Below, piece after piece: positions 55,699-63,679 of a DNA stretch of 64,000 nt. The stretch is from Pseudoalteromonas sp. EB27 (GTDB lineage: Bacteria > Pseudomonadota > Gammaproteobacteria > Enterobacterales > Alteromonadaceae). The position numbers were made by a program, and so were the translations under genes. The stretch spans positions 310,001-374,000 of the forward strand of contig NZ_MTQD01000002.1 of assembly GCF_001974875.1 (NCBI RefSeq). Reading direction: 5' to 3'. Numbering within the stretch: position 1 is the stretch's first letter; each line of letters starts with the position of its first letter. The notes under the pieces are model-generated. The model was not told the DNA's origin and ran no database searches. It saw only the letters and a program-made list of their open reading frames with translations.

Positions 55699-56669
55699 GC
55701 CAAGTAACAGCGATTAAGCAAAGTAACATAACCGACACTGAATTTCTAAACGACGTGATAAGCGGATTAACTCAACAACAAAAAACGCTTCCGTGTAAAT
55801 ATTTTTATGATGATAAAGGTGCTGCATTATTTGAGCAAATAACAACATTACAAGAGTATTACGTAACACGAACTGAGCTTTCTATATTAGAGCAACATTC
55901 GCAGTCGATTGCTCAAATGCTACCTGAAAACCTCTCTATTATAGAGCCTGGCTGTGGCTCGGGTAAAAAGGTTGCCTATTTATTAGCGCATATGGCAAAC
56001 GTAAAAACCTTTGTACCGTTTGAAATCTCTGAAGAGATGCTCAGTTATTCACTTGCTCATTTGTCACCGTTATTTCCAGATTTGGCAATTTCGCCATTAT
56101 TAGGAGACTTTACACATAGTCAAATGGTTAAACAGCTAACCAAAGATACCGCTTTAGATAGTCAAACAAATCTGGTGTACTTTCCGGGGTCTACTCTTGG
56201 TAATTTTGCACCTGTAAAAGCAATTGAAATTATGAATAATTTTCATCGCTTATGTGGTGTAAATGGCTATGTGCTAATTGGCATTGATTTAGTAAAAGAG
56301 CGCCAAGTGTTACTTGATGCATATAACGATAAATTAGGAATAACCGCCGCGTTTAATAAAAACTTACTAGAACGTATTAATAACGAGTTAAATGGCACAT
56401 TTAACTTAGACAATTTTAGCCACGAGTCACGCTTTAACGAGCAACATAGCCGTATCGAAATGCATTTAGTAAGTAATTGTACTCAAAGCGTGATTATAAA
56501 TGATCAGCAAATAGACTTTATAGAAGGTGAAAGCATTCATACGGAAAACTCTCACAAGTACACGCTTGAGTCGTTTAAGCAGCTTGCAGCGCAGGCTAAT
56601 TTAAAGTTAGAGCAAACATGGCAAGACGATAGTAACTATTTTGCCTTGTGCTTATTAAGACCGCTTTAA
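55695..56669 (+). CDS. egtD: L-histidine N-alpha-methyltransferase EgtD
   Basis: 324 residues, normal for EgtD. Family start region 'LPCKYFYDDKGAALFEQITTLQEYYVTRTELSILEQ', SAM motif 'IIEPGCGSGKKVAYLL', 'VYFPGSTLGNFAP', 'VLIGIDLVKERQVLLDAYND', and the substrate-site 'FNLDNFSHESRFNEQHSRIEMHL' (split by its NHxxxxN-like core). It trimethylates histidine to hercynine, the substrate of EgtB. The 4-bp overlap with egtB makes a tight two-gene operon. EgtA, EgtC and EgtE genes are absent here, as is common outside actinobacteria. 14 bp after its stop begins repeat copy B. Confidence 0.9.
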   Translation: MSQVTAIKQSNITDTEFLNDVISGLTQQQKTLPCKYFYDDKGAALFEQITTLQEYYVTRTELSILEQHSQSIAQMLPENLSIIEPGCGSGKKVAYLLAHMANVKTFVPFEISEEMLSYSLAHLSPLFPDLAISPLLGDFTHSQMVKQLTKDTALDSQTNLVYFPGSTLGNFAPVKAIEIMNNFHRLCGVNGYVLIGIDLVKERQVLLDAYNDKLGITAAFNKNLLERINNELNGTFNLDNFSHESRFNEQHSRIEMHLVSNCTQSVIINDQQIDFIEGESIHTENSHKYTLESFKQLAAQANLKLEQTWQDDSNYFALCLLRPL

Positions 56670-56683
56670 ACGTTACTTAAGTT

Positions 56684-56951
56684 TAGGGCGTGTTGATCTT
56701 TGATAGTTGAATTTGCAGCAATATGTTTGGTTTTTAGGCAAGGCAGAGCCTATGAAGTGTGGTTATTCCACATAAATAGGCGATAACGCAGCATAAATGC
56801 CAAACATGTGCTGCCCTTCGGGTTCTGCCTAGGGGCGATAAACTCTTTGTTGCTCGATTTTTACTTAGCCCACTAGGTTACAAACCTCGCGCCGCGATTT
56901 AATCGCCCCTAGATTGAACAAATTTCAATTCGCAAAGATCAACACGCCCTA
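56684..56951 (+). mobile_element. Repeat family 1, copy B (MITE-like, 268 bp), between egtD and the PhzF-like gene
   Basis: Perfect 19-bp terminal inverted repeats TAGGGCGTGTTGATCTTTG at both ends, TA at each outer end, and an interior nearly matching copy A in the same orientation. No coding capacity. The right end overlaps the PhzF-like gene: the minus-strand stop TAG (56949-56951) is the first three bases of its inverted repeat. Confidence 0.85.
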
Positions 56952-57812
56952 GTAAATGACAACTTGGGCATTGTTAAACTCATAGTTTAGCAATGCGCCA
57001 TTATTTGATTGCTGTATAAGCGCGGCTTTATTTAAACCATGCAGTCTAAATAGAAGAGGGGCAATAACAGATACCGCAGAGCCCGTTGCACTGTCCTCAT
57101 TTACGCCAAACTGGGGGGCAAAATATCTAAAACGCGCTATGGCATTTTTCTTGTCTTTATTTTTTATACTAAGGGTAATTACTGCATTTTTGTGGAGTTT
57201 ACTCAAAGCTTTAAAATCAACGTGTAAGCTTTTTAAATCGTCTCTTTCAACTTCTTTATTAAATTCTTCATTAAATAGCACGACGGTATAACCGTTTTTA
57301 TCACCGGTACTGTAGGCTGTTTTTATTGCTGAGGAAAACACACTTTTTAACTCACCCGCAGCTAATTCGCTTTTTTTAGGCTCTATACTTTTTAGTAACA
57401 ACTGGGCGCGTTGTTTTTTTACTCTTATAGCAAAACGCTCATTACTCATTGAAGTAAATACTTTAGGGCAATAACCTAAATAACCTATTAAAAAATTAGC
57501 GGCCGCTAAAGTGCCATGTCCGCAGCGTTTAATTTCACTTGTTTGGTTAAACCAGCGAATATTGCAATGGCGTTTAGTTATCTCATTTTGATTTAAAAAT
57601 ACGGTAGCAGGGTGAATTGATTGTGATGCAATATATTGCATTGTTTTTGATGTTAACCCATTTTTATAAATAACAATTAAAGCGCTTGAGCCTTTTAAGT
57701 TATTTGCAGGGCTATAAAAAACAGATTCGGTGGAAGTGAATTCTATAAAGCGAAGCGCAAGCCATTTAGGCTTACGCTTCGCCGAACAAAGAGTATTAAC
57801 CTTTGCTTGCAT
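56949..57812 (-). CDS. PhzF family protein, diverged and probably 3'-truncated
   Basis: 287 residues if ATG 57812 is used. PhzF landmarks are 'IRWFNQTSEIKRCGHGTLAAANFL' and 'FRYFAPQFGVNEDSATGSAVSVIAPLL'. The usual N-terminal 'SETVF' with the catalytic Glu is replaced by 'HPATVF', and the usual 'GN' by 'GS', so isomerase activity is doubtful. The C-terminus stops at 'NNAQVVIY' on a TAG provided by repeat copy B, before the family's last 'GG' strand. The only good start lies inside the asnB 3' end, and its codons read through the asnB hairpin. Either a pseudogene in the making or a changed function. Confidence 0.6.
   Translation of the reverse strand: MQAKVNTLCSAKRKPKWLALRFIEFTSTESVFYSPANNLKGSSALIVIYKNGLTSKTMQYIASQSIHPATVFLNQNEITKRHCNIRWFNQTSEIKRCGHGTLAAANFLIGYLGYCPKVFTSMSNERFAIRVKKQRAQLLLKSIEPKKSELAAGELKSVFSSAIKTAYSTGDKNGYTVVLFNEEFNKEVERDDLKSLHVDFKALSKLHKNAVITLSIKNKDKKNAIARFRYFAPQFGVNEDSATGSAVSVIAPLLFRLHGLNKAALIQQSNNGALLNYEFNNAQVVIY
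57750..57782 (-). terminator. Hairpin terminator after asnB
   Basis: 14-bp stem GCGAAGCG-AAGCC / GGCTT-CGCTTCGC with one mismatch and 5-nt loop ATTTA, directly after the asnB stop; the T-run is short (TTTATAG on the minus strand). Confidence 0.75.
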
Positions 57813-59469
57813 ATGCGTCGTTATGAACGCCCGCAGCACGACCTGATGGATCGGCATTGTTTTGAAACGATGCGTCCCATGCCAGTGCTTCAGGAGTCGA
57901 ACACGCTACCGACTTACCATGTGGTACACATTTAGCGGATGCATCACCAGGGAAATGTTCTTCAAAAATTGCACGATAGTAATATGCTTCTTTTGAGTCT
58001 GGTGTATTAATAGGGTATTTAAATTTCGCATTTGCAAGCTCTTGATCGCTTACTTGCTCATTTACAAACTCTTTTAACGTATCAATCCAGCTGTAGCCTA
58101 CACCGTCTGAAAACTGCTCTTTTTGACGCCATAAAACTTCATCAGGTAAGTAACCTTCAAAGCCTTCACGTAAAATATGTTTTTCAATTTTGCCATCTTT
58201 ACACATTTTAGCTTCAGGGTTGATACGCATAGCTACATCAACAAATTCTTTATCAAGGAACGGTACACGTGCTTCTACGCCCCATGCCGCCATTGATTTA
58301 TTAGCACGTAAGCAGTCAAACATATGCAGTTTTGATACTTTACGGTTTAGCTCTTCATGAAACTCTTGTGCGTTAGGGGCTTTATGGAAGTATAAGTAGC
58401 CACCAAATAGCTCATCAGCACCTTCGCCAGATAACACCATTTTAATGCCCATCGCTTTAATTTGGCGAGCCATTAAGTACATAGGTGTAGAAGCACGAAT
58501 AGTTGTTACATCGTACGTTTCAATGTGGTAAATCACTTCACGCAGTGCATCAATACCTTCTTGAATGGTAAAAATAATAGGGTGGTGAATAGTCCCAATC
58601 ATGTCAGCTACTTTTTGTGCAGCCGCTAAATCAGGTGAGCCTTCAAGGCCAACTGAAAAAGAATGAAGTTTAGGCCACCATGCATCGCTTTCGTCGTTAT
58701 CTTCAATACGTTTGGCAGCAAAGCGCTGGGTAATAGCAGAGATAACTGATGAGTCTAAACCACCAGAAAGTAATACGCCGTAAGGCACGTCACACATTAG
58801 CTGGCGTTTAACGGCCGCTTCTAATGCATCTTTAACGTCTTGGGCTTCTGCGCTATTATCTTTAACTGCATCAAATGTTTCCCAATCACGTTTGTAATAA
58901 GGCGTCATTTTACCATCTTTGCTGTACAGGTAATGCCCTGGAGGAAATTCTTCAATGTGCTTACAAATTGGAGAAAGTGCTTTTAGCTCAGAAGCAACGT
59001 AAAAGTTACCGTGCTCGTCGTGACCAGTGTAAAGCGGGATAATACCAATATGATCACGGCCAATTAAGTAAGCGTCATTTTCTTCGTCGTATAAACAAAA
59101 TGCAAAAATGCCATTTAGGTCATCTAAAAAGTCAGGCCCTTTTTGTTTATAAAGCGCTAAAATAACTTCACAATCTGATTGAGTTTGAAAAGTAAAATCA
59201 ACGTCTAGCTCTGCTGCAAGTTCTTTATGATTATAAATCTCGCCATTAACCGCTAAAATATTTGTTTTTTCAGGATTGTATAAAGGCTGTGCACCGCTTG
59301 ATACACCAACAATAGCTAAACGCTCATGCACTAAAATAGCTTTTTCAGATGCGTATACACCAGACCAATCTGGGCCACGGTGTCTAAGCAGTTTTGACAT
59401 TTCAATTGCTTGGGTACGCAATTGAGTGGGATCAGATTTAATATCTAATACCCCAAAAATTGAACACAT
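57796..59469 (-). CDS. asnB: Asparagine synthase B, glutamine-hydrolysing
   Basis: 557 residues (E. coli AsnB 554). The N-terminal glutaminase begins with catalytic Cys2 'MCSIFGVLDIKSDP', then 'LRHRGPDWSG' and 'AVNGEIYNHKEL'. The synthetase half has the ATP pyrophosphatase loop 'GVLLSGGLDSSVISAITQRFA' and 'MVLSGEGADELFGGYLYFHKAP'. It makes asparagine from aspartate, glutamine and ATP. A hairpin follows immediately; the PhzF-like gene downstream starts within the asnB end. A ~150-bp gap precedes it. Confidence 0.96.
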   Translation of the reverse strand: MCSIFGVLDIKSDPTQLRTQAIEMSKLLRHRGPDWSGVYASEKAILVHERLAIVGVSSGAQPLYNPEKTNILAVNGEIYNHKELAAELDVDFTFQTQSDCEVILALYKQKGPDFLDDLNGIFAFCLYDEENDAYLIGRDHIGIIPLYTGHDEHGNFYVASELKALSPICKHIEEFPPGHYLYSKDGKMTPYYKRDWETFDAVKDNSAEAQDVKDALEAAVKRQLMCDVPYGVLLSGGLDSSVISAITQRFAAKRIEDNDESDAWWPKLHSFSVGLEGSPDLAAAQKVADMIGTIHHPIIFTIQEGIDALREVIYHIETYDVTTIRASTPMYLMARQIKAMGIKMVLSGEGADELFGGYLYFHKAPNAQEFHEELNRKVSKLHMFDCLRANKSMAAWGVEARVPFLDKEFVDVAMRINPEAKMCKDGKIEKHILREGFEGYLPDEVLWRQKEQFSDGVGYSWIDTLKEFVNEQVSDQELANAKFKYPINTPDSKEAYYYRAIFEEHFPGDASAKCVPHGKSVACSTPEALAWDASFQNNADPSGRAAGVHNDAYASKG

Positions 59470-59622
59470 AGTAACTCCTCATTCCTATTATGTGTGCAGC
59501 AAAGCCAATTTGCTGTGCTGCGAAACCTTGTTTTATCAGAAAAAATTACTCAAGTCACATAGCTTTTACAATTAATTAAGAATAATTTATGCACCAAGTT
59601 ATATGTAACCGCACCAAATTGG

Positions 59623-60291
59623 TTAATGAGTGGTACCTGCTGCCATATTTACGTCGTTATTATTGTTCAAAGCTTGCGCAACCATAACTTTTAGCGCGTT
59701 AATAACAGTGTCTTCACTCATGCTTGGTGCGCCATTGTGGTGCACAGCTTGGCTTGGTAAATAAGGAATATGCACAAAGCCACCTTTCATTACAGCGCAG
59801 TGATCATTTATGTAATGCATAAGGCCATACATAACGTGATTACACACATACGTACCTGCCGTATTCGAAATGGCAGCAGGTATATTGCTGTTGTGCAATG
59901 CTTGTAACATGCGCTTTATTGGTAGGTTTGTGAAATAGGCATCAGGGCCATTTTTTTCTATTGGTGTATCGATAGGCTGCTTGCCTGCATTGTCTTTAAT
60001 GCGTGCATCGTCAACGTTTATTGCAATACGCTCAATTGAAATTTCACTGCGTCCACCGGCTTGACCTATACACAAAACAACCGCTGGATTGTGCGACTCA
60101 ATGGCGTTTATAAGCTGATTGATAGACGTATTAAATTCACAGGCAAGTTCTAGTGTGCATATTTTGTGTTTCATGATGATAGTTTCATCAAGTTTTTGCA
60201 CTGCTTGCCAAGAAGGATTTATAGCTTCACCACCAAAAGGAGCAAAACCGGTTATTAATACACACGGCATAGTAGAAGTTGATTTAGTCAT
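59623..60291 (-). CDS. pcp: Pyroglutamyl-peptidase I (pyrrolidone carboxypeptidase)
   Basis: 222 residues. Family start 'VLITGFAPFGGEAINPSWQAVQKL', catalytic Cys in 'ISNTAGTYVCNHVMYGLMHY' and catalytic His in 'GFVHIPYLPSQA'. A glutamate is available in 'GRSEISIERIAIN'. It removes N-terminal 5-oxoproline from peptides. An internal Met at residue 8 is an alternative start. The neighbours pxpC and pxpB encode 5-oxoprolinase parts, so the free 5-oxoproline can be turned to glutamate. Confidence 0.94.
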   Translation of the reverse strand: MTKSTSTMPCVLITGFAPFGGEAINPSWQAVQKLDETIIMKHKICTLELACEFNTSINQLINAIESHNPAVVLCIGQAGGRSEISIERIAINVDDARIKDNAGKQPIDTPIEKNGPDAYFTNLPIKRMLQALHNSNIPAAISNTAGTYVCNHVMYGLMHYINDHCAVMKGGFVHIPYLPSQAVHHNGAPSMSEDTVINALKVMVAQALNNNNDVNMAAGTTH

Positions 60292-60388
60292 TAAACACCA
60301 AGCTATACATTAAAATAATAATAACGGCGAGTAAGTTAGCTGCCGTCGGAATTTGAACCTTTATTACATGTTACCTATTTTTTAAATC

Positions 60389-60412
60389 TAGGGCGTGTTG
60401 ATTCTAGAATGT
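60389..60412. repeat. Lone end of repeat family 1
   Basis: TAGGGCGTGTTGATTCTAG repeats the first 15 bases of the copy B inverted repeat exactly, then diverges. I find no partner end within several hundred bases. It lies at the 3' end of pxpC. Confidence 0.55.
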
Positions 60413-60414
60413 TT

Positions 60415-61344
60415 TTATAGGTTATTTTTAAGTGCAAGGCTCAATTGATGTAGATGCCCGTCAAGTTTCTGCTTCGCTTTTGCAGCTTCTTCAAACGTTA
60501 CATATTTAAACTCAATATTATCTAAAGGTCTAAATTGCGCAAATTGATGTAAGTCGGCTTCAATAACAGTCCCTAAAAGCGGATAGCCTCCTGTGGTTTG
60601 GCCATCATTAAGTAGCACAATAGGCTCACCATTTGGTGGTAGTTGAATACTCCCAGGACTCACTCCTAGTGATGGCAAAGAGTGCGAATGCATCAAGCTA
60701 TTCTTACTATGCTCAAGCCTTACGCCCATTCGGTTGCTGTTACTACTAATTTTAAATGCGGTAGATACAAAGTTGCTTAGTAAAGGTTCGCCTAACAAGT
60801 TGGCATGGGGGCTTGGGTGTAATCGTATAAGTTTACGCTTAGGAGGTGCAATTGCACCTACTTTTATAAACTTTCCATAATAAGGAGTAATAGGTATTTC
60901 ATCACCAGTGGTGAGAGTTCTACCTTCAATACCACCAAAACACGCATTTAAATCTGTAGATTTAGAGCCCATAATTTCAGTACTTCGTATACCGTGTTTC
61001 ACCGCCAAATAAGCTCTCAAGCCTGCTCTGCCAGTAGCAAAGCTCAGTACTTGTTTGTTTTTTACTGCGTATGTCCAACCAGGGTGAATTGCTTGTCCGT
61101 CAAGGGTTGCTTGCAAATCGGCACCATGAAGCGCAATTACTGTGTCGCAGCTAAATTCCAGCTCGCACAAACCAACGGTTATTTCTAAAACGGCATCATT
61201 GTCGTTATTGTTAAGTAATCTGTTAGCAATTATTTGCGCATACCGGTCTAAGCTGCCCGCTTTGCTTACACCCAAATGGCGGTAGCCTTCACGGCCAAAA
61301 TCTTGAATTGTAAGTAATACACCACTTTTAAGTACTTTAATCAT
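60415..61344 (-). CDS. pxpC: 5-oxoprolinase subunit PxpC (biotin-dependent carboxyltransferase-like)
   Basis: 309 residues. 'LLTIQDFGREGYRHLGVSKAGSLDRYA' opens the family (KipA/YbgK). Also present are 'HGADLQATLDGQ', 'LRAYLAVKHGIRSTEIMGSKSTDLNACFGG', and 'ILLNDGQTTGGYPLLGTVIEADLHQFAQ'-type motifs. With PxpA and PxpB it forms the ATP-dependent prokaryotic 5-oxoprolinase that makes glutamate. It overlaps pxpB by 8 bp. pxpA is not in this window. Confidence 0.92.
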   Translation of the reverse strand: MIKVLKSGVLLTIQDFGREGYRHLGVSKAGSLDRYAQIIANRLLNNNDNDAVLEITVGLCELEFSCDTVIALHGADLQATLDGQAIHPGWTYAVKNKQVLSFATGRAGLRAYLAVKHGIRSTEIMGSKSTDLNACFGGIEGRTLTTGDEIPITPYYGKFIKVGAIAPPKRKLIRLHPSPHANLLGEPLLSNFVSTAFKISSNSNRMGVRLEHSKNSLMHSHSLPSLGVSPGSIQLPPNGEPIVLLNDGQTTGGYPLLGTVIEADLHQFAQFRPLDNIEFKYVTFEEAAKAKQKLDGHLHQLSLALKNNL

Positions 61345-62002
61345 GAGTTGCCCCTTTATTAACTAGCGGAACAAATTCAAGCGTATCACCTGGTTGAATT
61401 AAGCAAGGTTGTTCAGAGGTCGAATCAAACAAAGCTGTATCTGTATGGCCTATTATGTGCCAACCACCTGGGGTATCAGCGGGGTAAATTCCGGTTTGAG
61501 AAGCACCTATCGCAACAGAACCTTTAGGGACTCTAGTACGTGGTTCATCACGCCTTGGTGTATGTAATTGCCCCTCTAAGCCGTGTAGGTAAGCAAAGCC
61601 GGGCTGAAAGCCTAAAAATAATACGTGGTACTTGGCTTTACTATGAATATTAATAACATCATCAGTGCTTAAATTATGATAGTGAGCTACGTAATTAATA
61701 TCCTCACCCTTGTAGGTGGTTTTTATTAAGTGATGCTTCCCTTTAAAAGTACTACTTTTAATATCACTCCAAAGTGTAGGTAGCACTTGTAACCATTTAT
61801 TTAAGTGTTTATCTGATTTTAAATAAAGAGTGAGCGAGTTCATGGCCGGCACCAAATCGGTAAATTCATCAGTGCTTTTACAGTGGCTGGTTAAAGCCCA
61901 AATTTTCTTTTGAATAGAGAGTCTATCTGTAGCGTCTAAATGCGATGCATCAAGCAGTAAACTACTGTTTGTTAATGCATAAATATGGGGAGCTGGCTTC
62001 AT
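61337..62002 (-). CDS. pxpB: 5-oxoprolinase subunit PxpB (KipI-like)
   Basis: 221 residues. Family motifs are 'SLTLYLKSD' early, then 'YHNLSTDDVINIHSKAKYHVLFLGFQPGFAYLHGL' with the conserved 'GFxPGFAYL', and 'RVPKGSVAIGASQTGIYPADTPGGWHIIGHTD'. It is the partner of PxpC (E. coli YbgJ/YbgK). First gene of pxpB-pxpC, with pcp ~120 bp further downstream on the same strand. Confidence 0.93.
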   Translation of the reverse strand: MKPAPHIYALTNSSLLLDASHLDATDRLSIQKKIWALTSHCKSTDEFTDLVPAMNSLTLYLKSDKHLNKWLQVLPTLWSDIKSSTFKGKHHLIKTTYKGEDINYVAHYHNLSTDDVINIHSKAKYHVLFLGFQPGFAYLHGLEGQLHTPRRDEPRTRVPKGSVAIGASQTGIYPADTPGGWHIIGHTDTALFDSTSEQPCLIQPGDTLEFVPLVNKGATHD

Positions 62003-62258
62003 TAAATAAACCTATTTGTACAATATAATTTAAACGTAACACAGTTTCATTAATTTATTTACACGATTGCGACTAAGTAGTTATGTTTAGTGTTTATTTT
62101 CCCAGCTTACTTTAAGAGTATTTTTATATTCAATTAATCGTATTTAACTTATTGAGGACCAAAACTTATTACACTTCGTACTAAATAAGTAATTAGGTTG
62201 AAATGAAAATTAAGATAAGGAGGTCTTAATTAGCACGCACTTGTTTAAGAGGTACTTT

Positions 62259-63548
62259 ATGAAACACCAGCATTTATTATATTTATCTGGCGCTGCTATT
62301 ATATTTAGCGCAGGCAGCTTTGCTTTATCTATGGAAAAGGTAGAGCATAGTAATGTAGAAGCCACCATGCATGTAGAAACCATCGTACTTGGTTCTGGTT
62401 GTTTTTGGGGAGCCGAAAAACGCTACGAAGCGCTTAATGGCGTTATTGATGCTGAGTCGGGTTATGCAGACGGCCATGGGTTTAAAGCAACGTACAGAAA
62501 TATCACCGATCAGTCTCGTCGTTTTGACGAGAATAATTATGCTGAGGTTGTACAGGTTATGTATAACAGCAATATAATTTCAGCAGAAGAGCTATTAAAA
62601 AGTTATTTTGAAAGCCACGATCCAACTCAAAAAGATCGCCAAGGCAACGACATAGGTACGCAATATCGCTCAATTGTATTAACGACTACTGATGCACAAG
62701 CTAAAGTAGCTGAGCAAGTTAAATCGCAATATCAGCAGCTTTTAACTGATGCGAGCTACGGAAAAATCGAAACGGTTATTAAACCGCTTGAAGGTTTTGT
62801 ATCGGCAGAAGAATATCATCAAAATTATCTAGAAAAGAACCCTAATGGCTATTGCCCCGATCACTCTACAGGCGTAGTTTTTAATAAAACACCCGTAGAA
62901 AAAGCTGACAACAGTGATCTACTCGCAGGTAAGCAAATAGTAGTCTTAGATTCACGAGAATACTGTCCGTACTGTGAAAAATTTAAAAAAGCAGTCGCAA
63001 ATGATTATAAAGGCACCATACCTATGACATTTCGACATGCTGACCAACTTGATGATTTAACCATTAAGTCAGCCACATGGGCAACGCCGACTATTTTGTT
63101 CTTAGAAAACGGAGTAGAGGTATATGGCCGTCAAGGGTACGCAACGCCTGAAGAGTTTTATAAAGCATTAGGTGCATTCAAATTAGGTAACAGTGATGCT
63201 TATAAAGTTGCGTTCGATGCACGAACAGATAGGCCCTATTGCAAAGAATACAAAGAGTTTAAAAATACACCCGATGGCACATTTGTTGATAAATTAAGTG
63301 GAGAGCCTCTATTTGATACAAGCGATAGGTTTAACTCAGGTACTGGTTGGTTGTCATTTACTCATCCAGTAAAAAACAACGTAACACAGCATGACGATAG
63401 CAGCTGGGGCATGACACGTATTGAGCTTCGCTCTAAAAGTACAGGTATACACTTAGGGCATTTATTTCCAGGTGAAGGCCCAAGAGGGCGTGATCGCTAC
63501 TGTATTAATGCAACCGTTCTTGATTTTGTACCAAGAGATAAAAGCTAA
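62259..63548 (+). CDS. msrAB: Periplasmic methionine sulfoxide reductase, MsrA-thioredoxin-MsrB fusion
   Basis: 429 residues in one chain. A signal peptide (~1-23) leads to MsrA (~40-208), with catalytic C48 in 'GSGCFWGAE' and C199 in 'GYCPDHS' as resolver. A thioredoxin-like domain (~225-305) carries CPYC at 236-239. MsrB (~315-425) has catalytic C415 in 'DRYCINATV' and 'GTGWLSFTHP'. MsrB lacks the CxxC pairs of zinc forms (only C328). The domain order differs from PilB of Neisseria (Trx-MsrA-MsrB). Repairs both Met-sulfoxide isomers. ATG 62259 has AAGAGG; an orphan AAGGAGGT lies at 62218-62225. Confidence 0.92.
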   Translation: MKHQHLLYLSGAAIIFSAGSFALSMEKVEHSNVEATMHVETIVLGSGCFWGAEKRYEALNGVIDAESGYADGHGFKATYRNITDQSRRFDENNYAEVVQVMYNSNIISAEELLKSYFESHDPTQKDRQGNDIGTQYRSIVLTTTDAQAKVAEQVKSQYQQLLTDASYGKIETVIKPLEGFVSAEEYHQNYLEKNPNGYCPDHSTGVVFNKTPVEKADNSDLLAGKQIVVLDSREYCPYCEKFKKAVANDYKGTIPMTFRHADQLDDLTIKSATWATPTILFLENGVEVYGRQGYATPEEFYKALGAFKLGNSDAYKVAFDARTDRPYCKEYKEFKNTPDGTFVDKLSGEPLFDTSDRFNSGTGWLSFTHPVKNNVTQHDDSSWGMTRIELRSKSTGIHLGHLFPGEGPRGRDRYCINATVLDFVPRDKS

Positions 63549-63558
63549 ATAGCTAAAT

Positions 63559-63587
63559 AAAAAGCCTGGTTTAAAGCCAGGCTTTTT
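63559..63587 (+). terminator. Terminator after msrAB
   Basis: AAGCCTGG / CCAGGCTT stem with T-run. Confidence 0.88.
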
Positions 63588-63679
63588 GCATAAAACAAAA
63601 TAGTTTTATCATAATCCCCGTAAATTTGTTAAAGTTTGATTGGCTTAAATCCGGCAGCAATATATTCTTTAGGTTATTA

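Noticed and set aside
54427..56669. Ovothiol (OvoA) or selenoneine (SenA) pathway instead of ergothioneine
   Set aside because: EgtB lacks the C-terminal methyltransferase of OvoA, a separate EgtD is fused into the operon, and no senB or selD-like gene is adjacent.
62218..62240. Strong AAGGAGGT suggesting a short leader peptide before msrAB
   Set aside because: No ATG, GTG or TTG at a proper distance opens a usable frame before 62241.
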